This document shows positions 6,386 through 14,008 of a DNA stretch of 14,071 nt, piece after piece. A program made the translations under genes and the position numbers. The stretch's first letter is position 1. Every line of letters starts with the position of its first letter. The notes under the pieces were generated by a model, which made no database searches, was not told the origin of the DNA, and was given only the letters and a program-made list of their open reading frames with translations. This stretch comes from an uncultured Rhodocyclaceae bacterium (GTDB lineage Bacteria > Pseudomonadota > Gammaproteobacteria > Burkholderiales > Rhodocyclaceae): positions 1 through 14,071 of the forward strand of contig URNG01000084.1 in the NCBI GenBank assembly GCA_900549295.1, written 5' to 3'.

Positions 6386-8539
6386 ATGGACCCTGCGCCG
6401 CAACTCCCCGCCAATTACGAGGCAGACGCCTATAACGTCTTCCTCGACAGCCTCGACTACCTGTCTCCCGAAGAAATCGAACGCGTCAAGCGCGCTTTCG
6501 ATTTTGCCGCGCGTGCGCATGCCGCGCAGAAACGCGCTTCCGGCGAGCCTTACATCACCCATCCGCTGGCCGTCGCCGGCACCGTGGTGGACTGGCGCAT
6601 GGATGCCGATGCGGTCTGCGCCGCCCTGCTGCACGACACGATGGAGGACACCGAGGCGACCAAGGCCGAGTTGAGCGAACTCTTCGGCCAGCCGGTCGCC
6701 GAACTGGTCGATGGCCTGTCCAAGCTCGACAAGATGGAGTTCGACTCCTATCAGGAAGCGCAGGCCGAGAATTTCCGCAAGATGCTGATGGCCATGGCGC
6801 GCGATCTGCGCGTGGTGATGATCAAACTCGCCGACCGCCATCACAACATCCAGACCATGTCGGCCATGCGCGCCGACAAGCGCATCCGCATCGCCCGCGA
6901 AACGCTGGAAATCTACGCGCCGATCGCGCTGCGCCTGGGCCTGAACAAGCTCTATCAGGAACTGCGCGACATTTCCTTCGGCCTCATCCATCCGCACCGC
7001 ACCGCCGTGCTCACCAAGGCGCTGCGCAGCGCCCGGGCGCACCGCCAGGAAAACCAGACGCGCATCGTCGAAGCGATGTGCGACAAGCTCGCCCACGCTG
7101 GCGTCATCGCCGAAGTGGTGCGGCGCGAGCGCGGCCTGCATTCGATCTTCTGCCACATGAAGGATCGCCGGCAGTCGTTCTCGCAGGTGCTCGACACCTA
7201 CGCCTTCCGCGTGCTGGTGGAGAACGTGCCCAGCTGCTACCTCGCGCTCGGCAGCCTGCACAACCTGTACAAGCCGGTGCCCGGCAAGTTTTCCGATTAC
7301 GTGGCCCTACCCAAGGCCAACGGCTATCAGTCGCTGCACACCACCCTGATCGGCCCCTACGGCGTGCCGGTGGAAGTGCAGATCCGCACCCGCGAAATGC
7401 ACCGCGTGGCGGAGGACGGCGTTTCCGCCAACTGGCTGTACAAGGATGCCGGCGAAAGCTGCGCCGAATTGCAGATCAAGACGCACAAGTGGCTGGAATC
7501 GCTGCTCGAGACGCGCGGCGGCGGCACCTCCTCGGAGTTTTTCGAGGACGTGAAGGTCGATCTCTTTCCGGACGAGGTGTATGTATTCACGCCCAAGGGC
7601 CGCATCATGTCGCTGCCGCAGGGGGCCACGCTGGTCGATTTCGCCTATGCCGTGCATACCGACGTCGGCAACCGCTGCACGGCGGCGCGCGTCAACCACG
7701 AACTCGCGCCGCTGCGCAGCGAGCTGAAGAACGGCGATCTGGTCGAAATCATCACCGAGCCGGATGCCAAGCCGAATCCGGCCTGGCTCAATTACGTCAA
7801 GACCGGCCGGGCGCGCAGCCGCATCCGGCAGGCGCTGCGCATCACGCAGCAGGAAGAATCCGCCCGCCTGGGTGAGCGCCTGCTTCGTCAGGAACTCCTG
7901 TCGCTCGGCGTCGTTCCCATCTCGATCCCCGCCGCCGCCTGGGACATGCTGGTGCGCGCCAGCGGCCAGCAGAGCATCGAGGAAGTCTATGCCGACATCG
8001 GCCTGGGCAAGCGCCTGCCTTCGGTGGTGGCGCGCCGGCTGCTCGCCCGCGAGGACATGAACACACCGAACATGGCCGGCCGCGCCATCGCCATCCACGG
8101 CAACGAGGGGCTGGCCATCCAGCTTGCCGCCTGCTGCCAGCCGATTCCCGGCGATCCCATCGTCGGCTCGATCCGCAAGGGGCGCGGCATGGTGGTGCAT
8201 ACCGCCGACTGCCCGAGCATCGTCAAATCGCGCAAGGACGAGCCGCACAAGTGGCTGGACGTGGAGTGGGAGCCGGAAGCCGGCCGGATGTTCGATCTGC
8301 GCCTGCGGGTGGAGGTCAAGAACCAGCGCGGCGTGCTGGCGCAGGTGGCCGGCACCATTTCGGATGCCGGCTCGAACATCGAACAGATGTCGATGGAAAC
8401 CGACCCGGACGGCCACGTCACGACGCTACATTTCACCATCAAGGTGACGGACCGCAAGCATCTCGCCCAGATCATGCGCAATGTGCGCCACATCAAGGCC
8501 GTGCTGCGCATCGTCCGCGAGCGGGGAGAGGCGGCGTGA
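6386..8539 (+). CDS. spoT: SpoT/Rel family ppGpp hydrolase, synthetase domain possibly weakened
   Basis: A cytoplasmic stringent-response enzyme of 717 residues (E. coli SpoT 702). The HD hydrolase domain is intact: YITHP with His59, His83-Asp84 in LLHDTMEDT, and Asp150/Asn154 in KLADRHHN. The synthetase domain keeps Asp270 (LDTYAFR), GYQSLHT (313-319) and Glu330 (VEVQIRT). However, the family's R-x-K...SIYxKM stretch reads RERGLHSIFCHM (247-258), and the RXKD motif is KFSD (301-304). The TGS domain starts at VYVFTPKGRIMSLP (about 398), the conserved-cysteine domain has AACCQPIPGDPI (581-592) and HTADCPS, and the ACT domain begins near 636. ATG 6386 is chosen for its GGGGAG ribosome-binding site and position 19 nt after rpoZ. 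The stop overlaps the dadA GTG by 4 nt. Hydrolase activity is expected; synthetase activity is uncertain. Confidence 0.95.
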   Translation: MDPAPQLPANYEADAYNVFLDSLDYLSPEEIERVKRAFDFAARAHAAQKRASGEPYITHPLAVAGTVVDWRMDADAVCAALLHDTMEDTEATKAELSELFGQPVAELVDGLSKLDKMEFDSYQEAQAENFRKMLMAMARDLRVVMIKLADRHHNIQTMSAMRADKRIRIARETLEIYAPIALRLGLNKLYQELRDISFGLIHPHRTAVLTKALRSARAHRQENQTRIVEAMCDKLAHAGVIAEVVRRERGLHSIFCHMKDRRQSFSQVLDTYAFRVLVENVPSCYLALGSLHNLYKPVPGKFSDYVALPKANGYQSLHTTLIGPYGVPVEVQIRTREMHRVAEDGVSANWLYKDAGESCAELQIKTHKWLESLLETRGGGTSSEFFEDVKVDLFPDEVYVFTPKGRIMSLPQGATLVDFAYAVHTDVGNRCTAARVNHELAPLRSELKNGDLVEIITEPDAKPNPAWLNYVKTGRARSRIRQALRITQQEESARLGERLLRQELLSLGVVPISIPAAAWDMLVRASGQQSIEEVYADIGLGKRLPSVVARRLLAREDMNTPNMAGRAIAIHGNEGLAIQLAACCQPIPGDPIVGSIRKGRGMVVHTADCPSIVKSRKDEPHKWLDVEWEPEAGRMFDLRLRVEVKNQRGVLAQVAGTISDAGSNIEQMSMETDPDGHVTTLHFTIKVTDRKHLAQIMRNVRHIKAVLRIVRERGEAA

Positions 8540-9789
8540 ACATCCTGGTGCTGGGAGCCGGGCTGGCCGGAACGGCGAGCGCCTGGTACCTGCAAGCCGC
8601 CGGACATCAAGTCACCGTCGTTGATCGCCAGCCTGCCGCCGGGCTGGAAACAAGCTTCGCCAACGGCGGCCAGATTTCCGTCTCGCACGCCGAACCCTGG
8701 GCCAACCCGCACGTCCTGCCCAACATCCTGAAATGGCTCGGCCGCCACGACGCCCCCCTGCGCTGGCACTGGCGCGCCGATGCGGCGCAGTGGGCCTGGG
8801 GCTTGCGCTTTCTGCGCGAATGCCTGCCCGGGCGCACCCGCCGGAACATCGCCGCCATCGTCCATCTGGCGCTCTACAGCCGCCAGCAACTGCAACTGCT
8901 GCGCGAGCAACTGGGCCTGGAATACGACCAGTTGCAGCGCGGCATCCTGCACCTCTATACCGACCGCCGCGACATGGCCGCCGCCATGTCCGCCCGGCAG
9001 GTCATGGCGCGCCACGGTCTGCCGCGCGAAATTCTCGACGTGGCCGCCTGCCTCGAACTCGAACCGGCGCTGACCCCGGCGGCGCATCTGCTGGTCGGCG
9101 GCGACTACACCGCCAGCGACGAATCCGGCGACGCCCACCGCTTCACGCAGGCGCTGGCCACGCGGGCGGCAACGACGGGCGTCGAATTCCGCTACGCCAC
9201 GCGCATCGAGCGGCTGGCCACGGCGGGCGGGCGGGTTGCCGGCGTGGTCACGCACGGCCCGCAGGGCGCCGAACTGCTCACCGCCGACGCCTACGTGCTG
9301 GCGCTGGGCAGCGAATCGCCCTTGCTGCTGCACCCGCACGGCATCCGCCTGCCGGTGTATCCGGCCAAGGGCTATTCCGCCACCCTGCACCTCGCCAACC
9401 CGGCCAGCGCCCCCAGCGTCAGCCTGACCGACGACGCGCACAAGCTGGTTTTCTCGCGCTTGGGCAACCGCCTGCGGATTGCCGGCACGGCCGAATTCAT
9501 CGGCTACGATCGCGATCTCGATCCGGTGCGCTGCCAGGCGCTGATCCGGCGCGCCCAGCAGCTTTTTCCGCGGCTGGAAATCGAGGGCGAGGCCAATTTC
9601 TGGTGCGGGCTGCGCCCGGCGACGCCCTCCAACGTCCCCCTGATCGGCCGCTCGCGCCTGTCCAACCTGTGGCTCAACACCGGCCACGGCACCCTCGGCT
9701 GGACGCTGGCCTGCGGCTCGGCGGCGGCGCTCGCCGATCTGCTCGCCAACCAGCGCCCGGCACCCGATTTCCCTTTCCTCACGGGCTGA
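8536..9789 (+). CDS. dadA: D-amino acid dehydrogenase, FAD-dependent (DadA)
   Basis: A membrane-associated flavoenzyme of the DAO family that oxidises D-amino acids, chiefly D-alanine, to 2-oxo acids and ammonia and passes electrons to the respiratory chain. At 417 residues it is slightly shorter than E. coli DadA (432). The FAD-binding motif is ILVLGAGLAGTASAWYL (3-19), with Asp30 closing the fold. Then come ETSFANGGQISVSHAEPW, VYPAKGYSATL, and the C-terminal GLRPATPSNVPLIGRS and NLWLNTGHGTLGWTLACGS, all diagnostic of DadA. The start is GTG 8536, overlapping the spoT stop (GTGA) and preceded by GGGGAGAGG, so translation is probably coupled to spoT. No alanine racemase or Lrp-type regulator, the usual dad partners, is visible nearby. 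Confidence 0.94.
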   Translation: MNILVLGAGLAGTASAWYLQAAGHQVTVVDRQPAAGLETSFANGGQISVSHAEPWANPHVLPNILKWLGRHDAPLRWHWRADAAQWAWGLRFLRECLPGRTRRNIAAIVHLALYSRQQLQLLREQLGLEYDQLQRGILHLYTDRRDMAAAMSARQVMARHGLPREILDVAACLELEPALTPAAHLLVGGDYTASDESGDAHRFTQALATRAATTGVEFRYATRIERLATAGGRVAGVVTHGPQGAELLTADAYVLALGSESPLLLHPHGIRLPVYPAKGYSATLHLANPASAPSVSLTDDAHKLVFSRLGNRLRIAGTAEFIGYDRDLDPVRCQALIRRAQQLFPRLEIEGEANFWCGLRPATPSNVPLIGRSRLSNLWLNTGHGTLGWTLACGSAAALADLLANQRPAPDFPFLTG

Positions 9790-9819
9790 TCCGGGCCACT
9801 CACCGCTCTCCTGCGCCCG

Positions 9820-10590
9820 ATGATCGACACCCACTGCCATCTCGACGCCGCCGAATTCGCCACCGACCACCGCGCCGTCAGCGCCCAGGCGCGCACTGAC
9901 GGGGTGACACAGATCATCATTCCCGGCGTCAGCGCGGCGGGGTTTGCCCGGCAGAAAGACATCGCCGCCCGCACGCCCGGCGCCGTTGCCGCTTACGGCA
10001 TCCATCCGCTCTATCTGGTGCAGGCAAATACCGGCGATCTGGCGCAATTGCGTCACTATCTGGAACATGAGCACCCGGTCGCCATCGGTGAAATCGGGCT
10101 GGATTTCTACCTTCCGCAACCCGACCGCGCCCGGCAGCACGAATTCTTCGCCGCGCAACTGCGGCTGGCCCGCGAATTCGACCTGCCCGTGATCCTGCAT
10201 AGCCGCCGCGCCATCGATGCCGTGTTGCAGGCGCTGCGTCATACGCCCGTGCCGGGCGGCACGGCGCACGCTTTCAACGGCAGTCGGCAACAGGCCGAGC
10301 AATTCATCAAGCTGGGTTTCAAACTGGGTTTCGGCGGCGCGCTGACCTACGCTGGCTCCCACCGCATCCGGGCGCTGGCGGCAGAATTGCCGCTGGCGAG
10401 CATCGTGCTCGAAACCGACGCGCCCGACATCGCCCCCGCCTGGTTGCACGGCGGGCGCAACAGCCCGGCGGAACTGCCGCGTATTGCCGCCGAACTAGCG
10501 CAACTGCGCGGCATCTCGACGGCGGAACTGGTGGCGCATACCGACGCCAACGCCCGGGCGGTCTTTCTCCGGCTGGACCAGGCGGATTAG
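9820..10590 (+). CDS. yjjV: TatD-family metal-dependent hydrolase, YjjV type
   Basis: A 256-residue TIM-barrel metallohydrolase of the TatD family. Members act as DNA 3'-5' exonucleases or deoxyribonucleases; the exact role of YjjV is less clear. The metal ligands are present: His5 and His7 in MIDTHCHLD, Glu91 in AIGEIGLDF, His127 in VILHSRRA, His150 in TAHAFNGS and Asp200 in VLETDAPD. The wording of the last three motifs, and FKLGFGGALTY, is closer to YjjV than to TatD or YcfH. The ATG at 9820, 30 nt after dadA, has no good ribosome-binding site, so it probably depends on readthrough or coupling. Its stop codon lies in the first unit of an 11-bp tandem repeat, and it is convergent with rpoH. 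Confidence 0.93.
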   Translation: MIDTHCHLDAAEFATDHRAVSAQARTDGVTQIIIPGVSAAGFARQKDIAARTPGAVAAYGIHPLYLVQANTGDLAQLRHYLEHEHPVAIGEIGLDFYLPQPDRARQHEFFAAQLRLAREFDLPVILHSRRAIDAVLQALRHTPVPGGTAHAFNGSRQQAEQFIKLGFKLGFGGALTYAGSHRIRALAAELPLASIVLETDAPDIAPAWLHGGRNSPAELPRIAAELAQLRGISTAELVAHTDANARAVFLRLDQAD

Positions 10591-10612
10591 AGGCGGATTA
10601 GAGGCGGATCAG
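10580..10612. repeat. Three tandem copies of an 11-bp unit at the tatD/rpoH junction
   Basis: AGGCGGATTAG occurs at 10580-10590 and 10591-10601, then AGGCGGATCAG at 10602-10612, one substitution away. The first copy contains the tatD stop TAG and the array ends 7 nt before the rpoH stop. No terminator hairpin with a T-run is present between these convergent genes. It looks like slipped-strand duplication. Confidence 0.85.
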
Positions 10613-10619
10613 GAGTGGC

Positions 10620-11477
<858 letters not shown>

Positions 11478-11508
11478 GGCAGTACGTCCTCCTTCATCGA
11501 ATGGACTG

Positions 11509-11538
11509 ATTTTAGCACTCGGGGCGTTTGAGTGCTAA
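11509..11538 (-). promoter_or_regulatory. Candidate sigma70 promoter of rpoH, overlapping the CIRCE operator
   Basis: On the minus strand, TTAGCA (11538-11533) is a 4 of 6 match to -35, and TAAAAT (11514-11509) a 5 of 6 match to -10, with an 18-bp spacer. Both hexamers lie in or across the CIRCE arms, so repressor and polymerase would exclude each other. Transcription would begin about 25 nt before the start codon, leaving room for the AAGGAGG ribosome-binding site. Confidence 0.6.
11512..11538. promoter_or_regulatory. CIRCE element (HrcA operator) upstream of rpoH
   Basis: TTAGCACTC (11512-11520), a 9-bp spacer, then GAGTGCTAA (11530-11538). Both arms and the spacing match the CIRCE consensus at every position. 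CIRCE is bound by the heat-sensitive repressor HrcA, which is not in this window. The element is 35-61 bp upstream of the rpoH start codon and covers its predicted promoter. Confidence 0.96.
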
Positions 11539-12007
11539 TCGACGGCAGAAGTTTCCGCTCTCCCCTCTTCTGCCCCTCTGGCCTACAATGCGGACTCGCT
11601 TTCCGCCTTCACGACTGATGCCCGGCACCACTCACCACCCTTTCGTTTCCCTGTGCACCTCGATGCGCACAGGCGGTGGTGCGCAGGTGTCGCGCCCAAG
11701 CGCTCCGGAGCCTCTCCTCCTGGCCCGGCGCACATTCAGGATCACGGGTTCCCGCGCCGCACTTTTCCAGGCCGTGCGGGGGGACACCAAGGGCTGAGCC
11801 TCTCCCCCGCACGGCACTTTGCCCTGGGCGTGCATGGCGCGCGCCCCGTTCAACGTGCAGTCGGCGGGTCCCCTCAAATACCTGTGCATTGACCGCTACT
11901 GCGGCCACCCCCGGTTCATCAGGGCCACGCCCTGCTCCGGGGAACCGTCGGACTGCCTCACGAGTGCCACGCCATCGCGGTGGCACGCACGCGCAAAGGT
12001 GACAGCA
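11539..12007. other. Gene-free hairpin-rich gap between rpoH and the hexad-repeat gene
   Basis: About 470 bp with no reading frame that looks like a protein; those present read as GC-driven low-complexity translations. It contains several inverted repeats: CACCT/AGGTG enclosing GCGCAC/GTGCGC (about 11655-11689), a 12-bp perfect pair (11771-11815), CGGTTC/GAACCG (11912-11947) enclosing AGGGC/GCCCT, and GTGCCAC/GTGGCAC (11964-11986). TACAAT at 11584-11589 resembles a plus-strand -10 box but has no matching -35. The region could be a long structured 5' leader of the hexad-repeat gene, a small RNA, or decayed repeat DNA. Confidence 0.5.
11771..11815. repeat. 12-bp perfect inverted repeat, 21-nt loop
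   Basis: GCCGTGCGGGGG (11771-11782) and CCCCCGCACGGC (11804-11815) are exact reverse complements. Only three T residues follow on the plus strand (11818-11820), so terminator function is doubtful. It is the strongest stem in the gap. Confidence 0.65.
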
Positions 12008-12880
12008 ATGATGCTCACAAAAAGTTTTGTCAGGGCAAAACGGCCCTGCATCGACGGGTTTCGCTGGTTCGTCCGGCAGTTTGGCGAAGGAGGCAATTAT
12101 CAGGAACTGCTCGACCAAATGGTGGCCAATGGCCGCTCGGGCGACGCGCGCTGGCTGCTCGAACGGTTCGGGCCGACCGAGGAAGTACGCGTCGTCGATG
12201 CCATCGAGGCGGCGGCAGTCGTCTTTGCCGGCACGCTCGAAGTGCGTGGCAATGTCGAGGTCGACGGGCCGATCCACGTCGGCGGTTCGCTACACGTCCG
12301 GGGCGGCCTGCGGGCCAGCGACGAACTGCGCACAGGCGCCGATCTGCGGGTGGAGGGAAGCATCCGCTGCGCAGGCAGGCTGACGGTCAATGGCGATCTG
12401 CACGTCGGCTGGGGCCTGGAATGTGTCGGCGAATTGCATTGCAATGGCGATTTGCGCACGGGCTGGGGCATGCACTGCGGCGATCAGGTACGTATCGGAG
12501 GCAACAGCAACATCGGCCATGATCTGGAAGCAGAAGAGGACGTGCGCTGCGGCAAAAGCATCCAGGCCGGGGGCAGCATCTGGGTTGCGCGTATCCTGCA
12601 CGCTAGGCAAGGCATCACGGCGGGAGAATCGGTGCATGCCGGCATGCACCTCGTGGCAGGCTGGGGCATCAAGGCCGGTGGCACGATCAGCGCCGAAGGC
12701 AGCATCCGCGCCGGGGAGAGTCTGATGGCAGGCGAAGCCATCCGGGCCGGCAGCGGCTACGGCGTGTTCGCCGGACTCGACGTGCAGAGGGAAACCTGGG
12801 AGAGCAGCGCGCGGGTCAGCGCGCCGCAACGCCCGGAGGCACTGATGAGCGGCTGGTGGGCCGGGCCAGCCGCGTGCTGA
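12008..12880 (+). CDS. Bactofilin-like protein made of about 30 hexapeptide repeats (predicted beta-helix)
   Basis: I do not know a named function. The 290-residue protein has a short N-terminal domain (1-70; FRWFVRQFGEGGNYQELLD, DARWLLERFGPTEEV) and then an unbroken six-residue repeat from Gly75 to about residue 258. The units follow G-x-(L/I/V)-x-(V/A/C)-x, for example GTLEVR, GNVEVD, GSIRAG. Such periodicity predicts a beta-helix of around ten 18-residue turns, resembling bactofilins (polymer-forming cytoskeletal proteins), although left-handed hexapeptide helices also exist. A conserved-looking cap (GYGVFAGLDVQ, WESSARVSAP) follows. There is no signal peptide or membrane span. Cysteines at 14, 121, 139, 145, 157, 181 and 290 are notable. 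The start at 12008 follows AGGTGA by 5 nt; the frame runs upstream to 11819, but that part is unlike the repeats. It is divergent from rpoH. Confidence 0.82.
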   Translation: MMLTKSFVRAKRPCIDGFRWFVRQFGEGGNYQELLDQMVANGRSGDARWLLERFGPTEEVRVVDAIEAAAVVFAGTLEVRGNVEVDGPIHVGGSLHVRGGLRASDELRTGADLRVEGSIRCAGRLTVNGDLHVGWGLECVGELHCNGDLRTGWGMHCGDQVRIGGNSNIGHDLEAEEDVRCGKSIQAGGSIWVARILHARQGITAGESVHAGMHLVAGWGIKAGGTISAEGSIRAGESLMAGEAIRAGSGYGVFAGLDVQRETWESSARVSAPQRPEALMSGWWAGPAAC

Positions 12881-13066
12881 GGCGGACAGCGCACACGCTC
12901 AGGAAAACACGCAAAGCAGACCAGGCCACCGATTGGAATTTGCAGCGTGGATCTCAGGCGCGCCTGCCGCCACCGCATGACAGCCGACCCATTTCGCCGC
13001 GCATTATGCCATTGCCAAAACCCGCCGCCCGGAATTTCTGCAAGCGCGGCTAAACTGTAGTCCCGC

Positions 13067-14008
13067 ATGACCTGCCTGCGTATGTCGCCCCATTTCTCCT
13101 CTCCCTCCTATCGCGGTCGCTTCGCCCCTTCACCCACCGGTAGCCTGCATTTCGGCTCGCTGATCGCCGCCACCGCCAGTTTTCTTGAGGCGCGCAGCCA
13201 AGGCGGCGCGTGGCTGGTGCGGATGGAGGATGTCGATACGCCGCGCAACGTGCCGGGGGCGGCGGACGATATTTTGCGCACGCTGGAAGCCTTCGGCTTT
13301 GCCTGGGATGGGCCGGTGTGGGTGCAGAGCCGGCGGCGGACGGCGTATCAGGCGGCGCTGGAGGCACTGCAACAAGCGGGACGGGTGTATGGCTGCGTCT
13401 GTTCGCGCAGCCAGATTGCGGCGGCGGGGCAGCGGCGGGCGCTGGATGGCGGCTGGGTGTATCCGGGCGTCTGCCGCGACGCCGGTCATGCCGCGCCGGA
13501 ACTGGCGCAGCGCCTGCGGATCGAGCCAGGCGAGGTGGCGTTTGCCGACCGCATCCAGGGCGAGGTGGCGCAGGATCTGGCGGCGGAAGTCGGCGATTTC
13601 GTGCTGCGCCGGGCCGATGGCGTGTTTGCCTACCAGTTGGCGGTGGTGGTCGACGATGCGGCGCAAGGCATCACCGATGTCGTGCGCGGGGCCGATCTGC
13701 TCGCCTCGACGCCGCGCCAGATTGTGTTGCAGCGGCTTCTGGGCCATGCCACGCCGGGGTACGCCCATCTGCCGGTCGCCACCAATCCGGCCGGCGAAAA
13801 ATGGTCGAAACAGACGCTCGCTCCCGCGCTCGCGCCGGAGGCCGCCAATCGCCTGCTCTGGCGGGCGCTGCGCTTCCTAGGACAGGCCGCGCCGGCAGAA
13901 CTGGCCCGCGCGCCGCTTGCCGAACTCTGGACCTGGGCCATCGCGCACTGGTCGCTGGCGAAAATCCCCCGGCAGGCGGCGATCAGCGCTCCGGCGCTGT
14001 CTCGTTGA
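13067..14008 (+). CDS. gluQ: Glutamyl-Q tRNA(Asp) synthetase
   Basis: A 313-residue cytoplasmic paralogue of the glutamyl-tRNA synthetase catalytic domain (E. coli GluQ/YadB 308). It attaches glutamate to queuosine at position 34 of tRNA(Asp) and lacks the anticodon-binding domain. Visible are GRFAPSPTGSLHFGSL (17-32) with the HIGH-like site, MEDVDTPRNVPGAA, and zinc ligands Cys110, Cys112, Tyr132 and Cys136 (YGCVCSR, then YPGVC). FAYQLAVVVDD and VVRGADLL follow, and the KMSKS-like GEKWSKQ is at 243-249. Neither ATG 13067 nor the in-frame ATG 13082 has a ribosome-binding site. Family members begin only a few residues before GRFAPSP, so 13082 is a real alternative. The 186-bp gap before it shows no convincing promoter. 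Confidence 0.95.
   Translation: MTCLRMSPHFSSPSYRGRFAPSPTGSLHFGSLIAATASFLEARSQGGAWLVRMEDVDTPRNVPGAADDILRTLEAFGFAWDGPVWVQSRRRTAYQAALEALQQAGRVYGCVCSRSQIAAAGQRRALDGGWVYPGVCRDAGHAAPELAQRLRIEPGEVAFADRIQGEVAQDLAAEVGDFVLRRADGVFAYQLAVVVDDAAQGITDVVRGADLLASTPRQIVLQRLLGHATPGYAHLPVATNPAGEKWSKQTLAPALAPEAANRLLWRALRFLGQAAPAELARAPLAELWTWAIAHWSLAKIPRQAAISAPALSR

Noticed and set aside
7987..10449. 820-codon minus-strand open frame
   Set aside because: It is antisense to spoT, dadA and tatD, all strongly supported; the length comes from high GC at third positions.
11584..11589. TACAAT as a plus-strand promoter -10 box
   Set aside because: No acceptable -35 hexamer at 16-18 bp and no extended -10 TG, so it is mentioned only as a weak resemblance.
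11819..12007. Upstream 63-codon extension of the hexad-repeat protein
   Set aside because: It lacks the repeat pattern, passes through inverted repeats, and the AGGTGA site places the start at 12008.
11609..12277. 222-codon minus-strand frame across the rpoH to hexad-gene gap
   Set aside because: It overlaps the repeat gene's N-terminal coding part and reads as low-complexity Arg/Gly/Pro sequence with no domain. Its fragment FPGAGRGP recalls translated palindromic repeats, but the DNA similarity was too weak to claim one.
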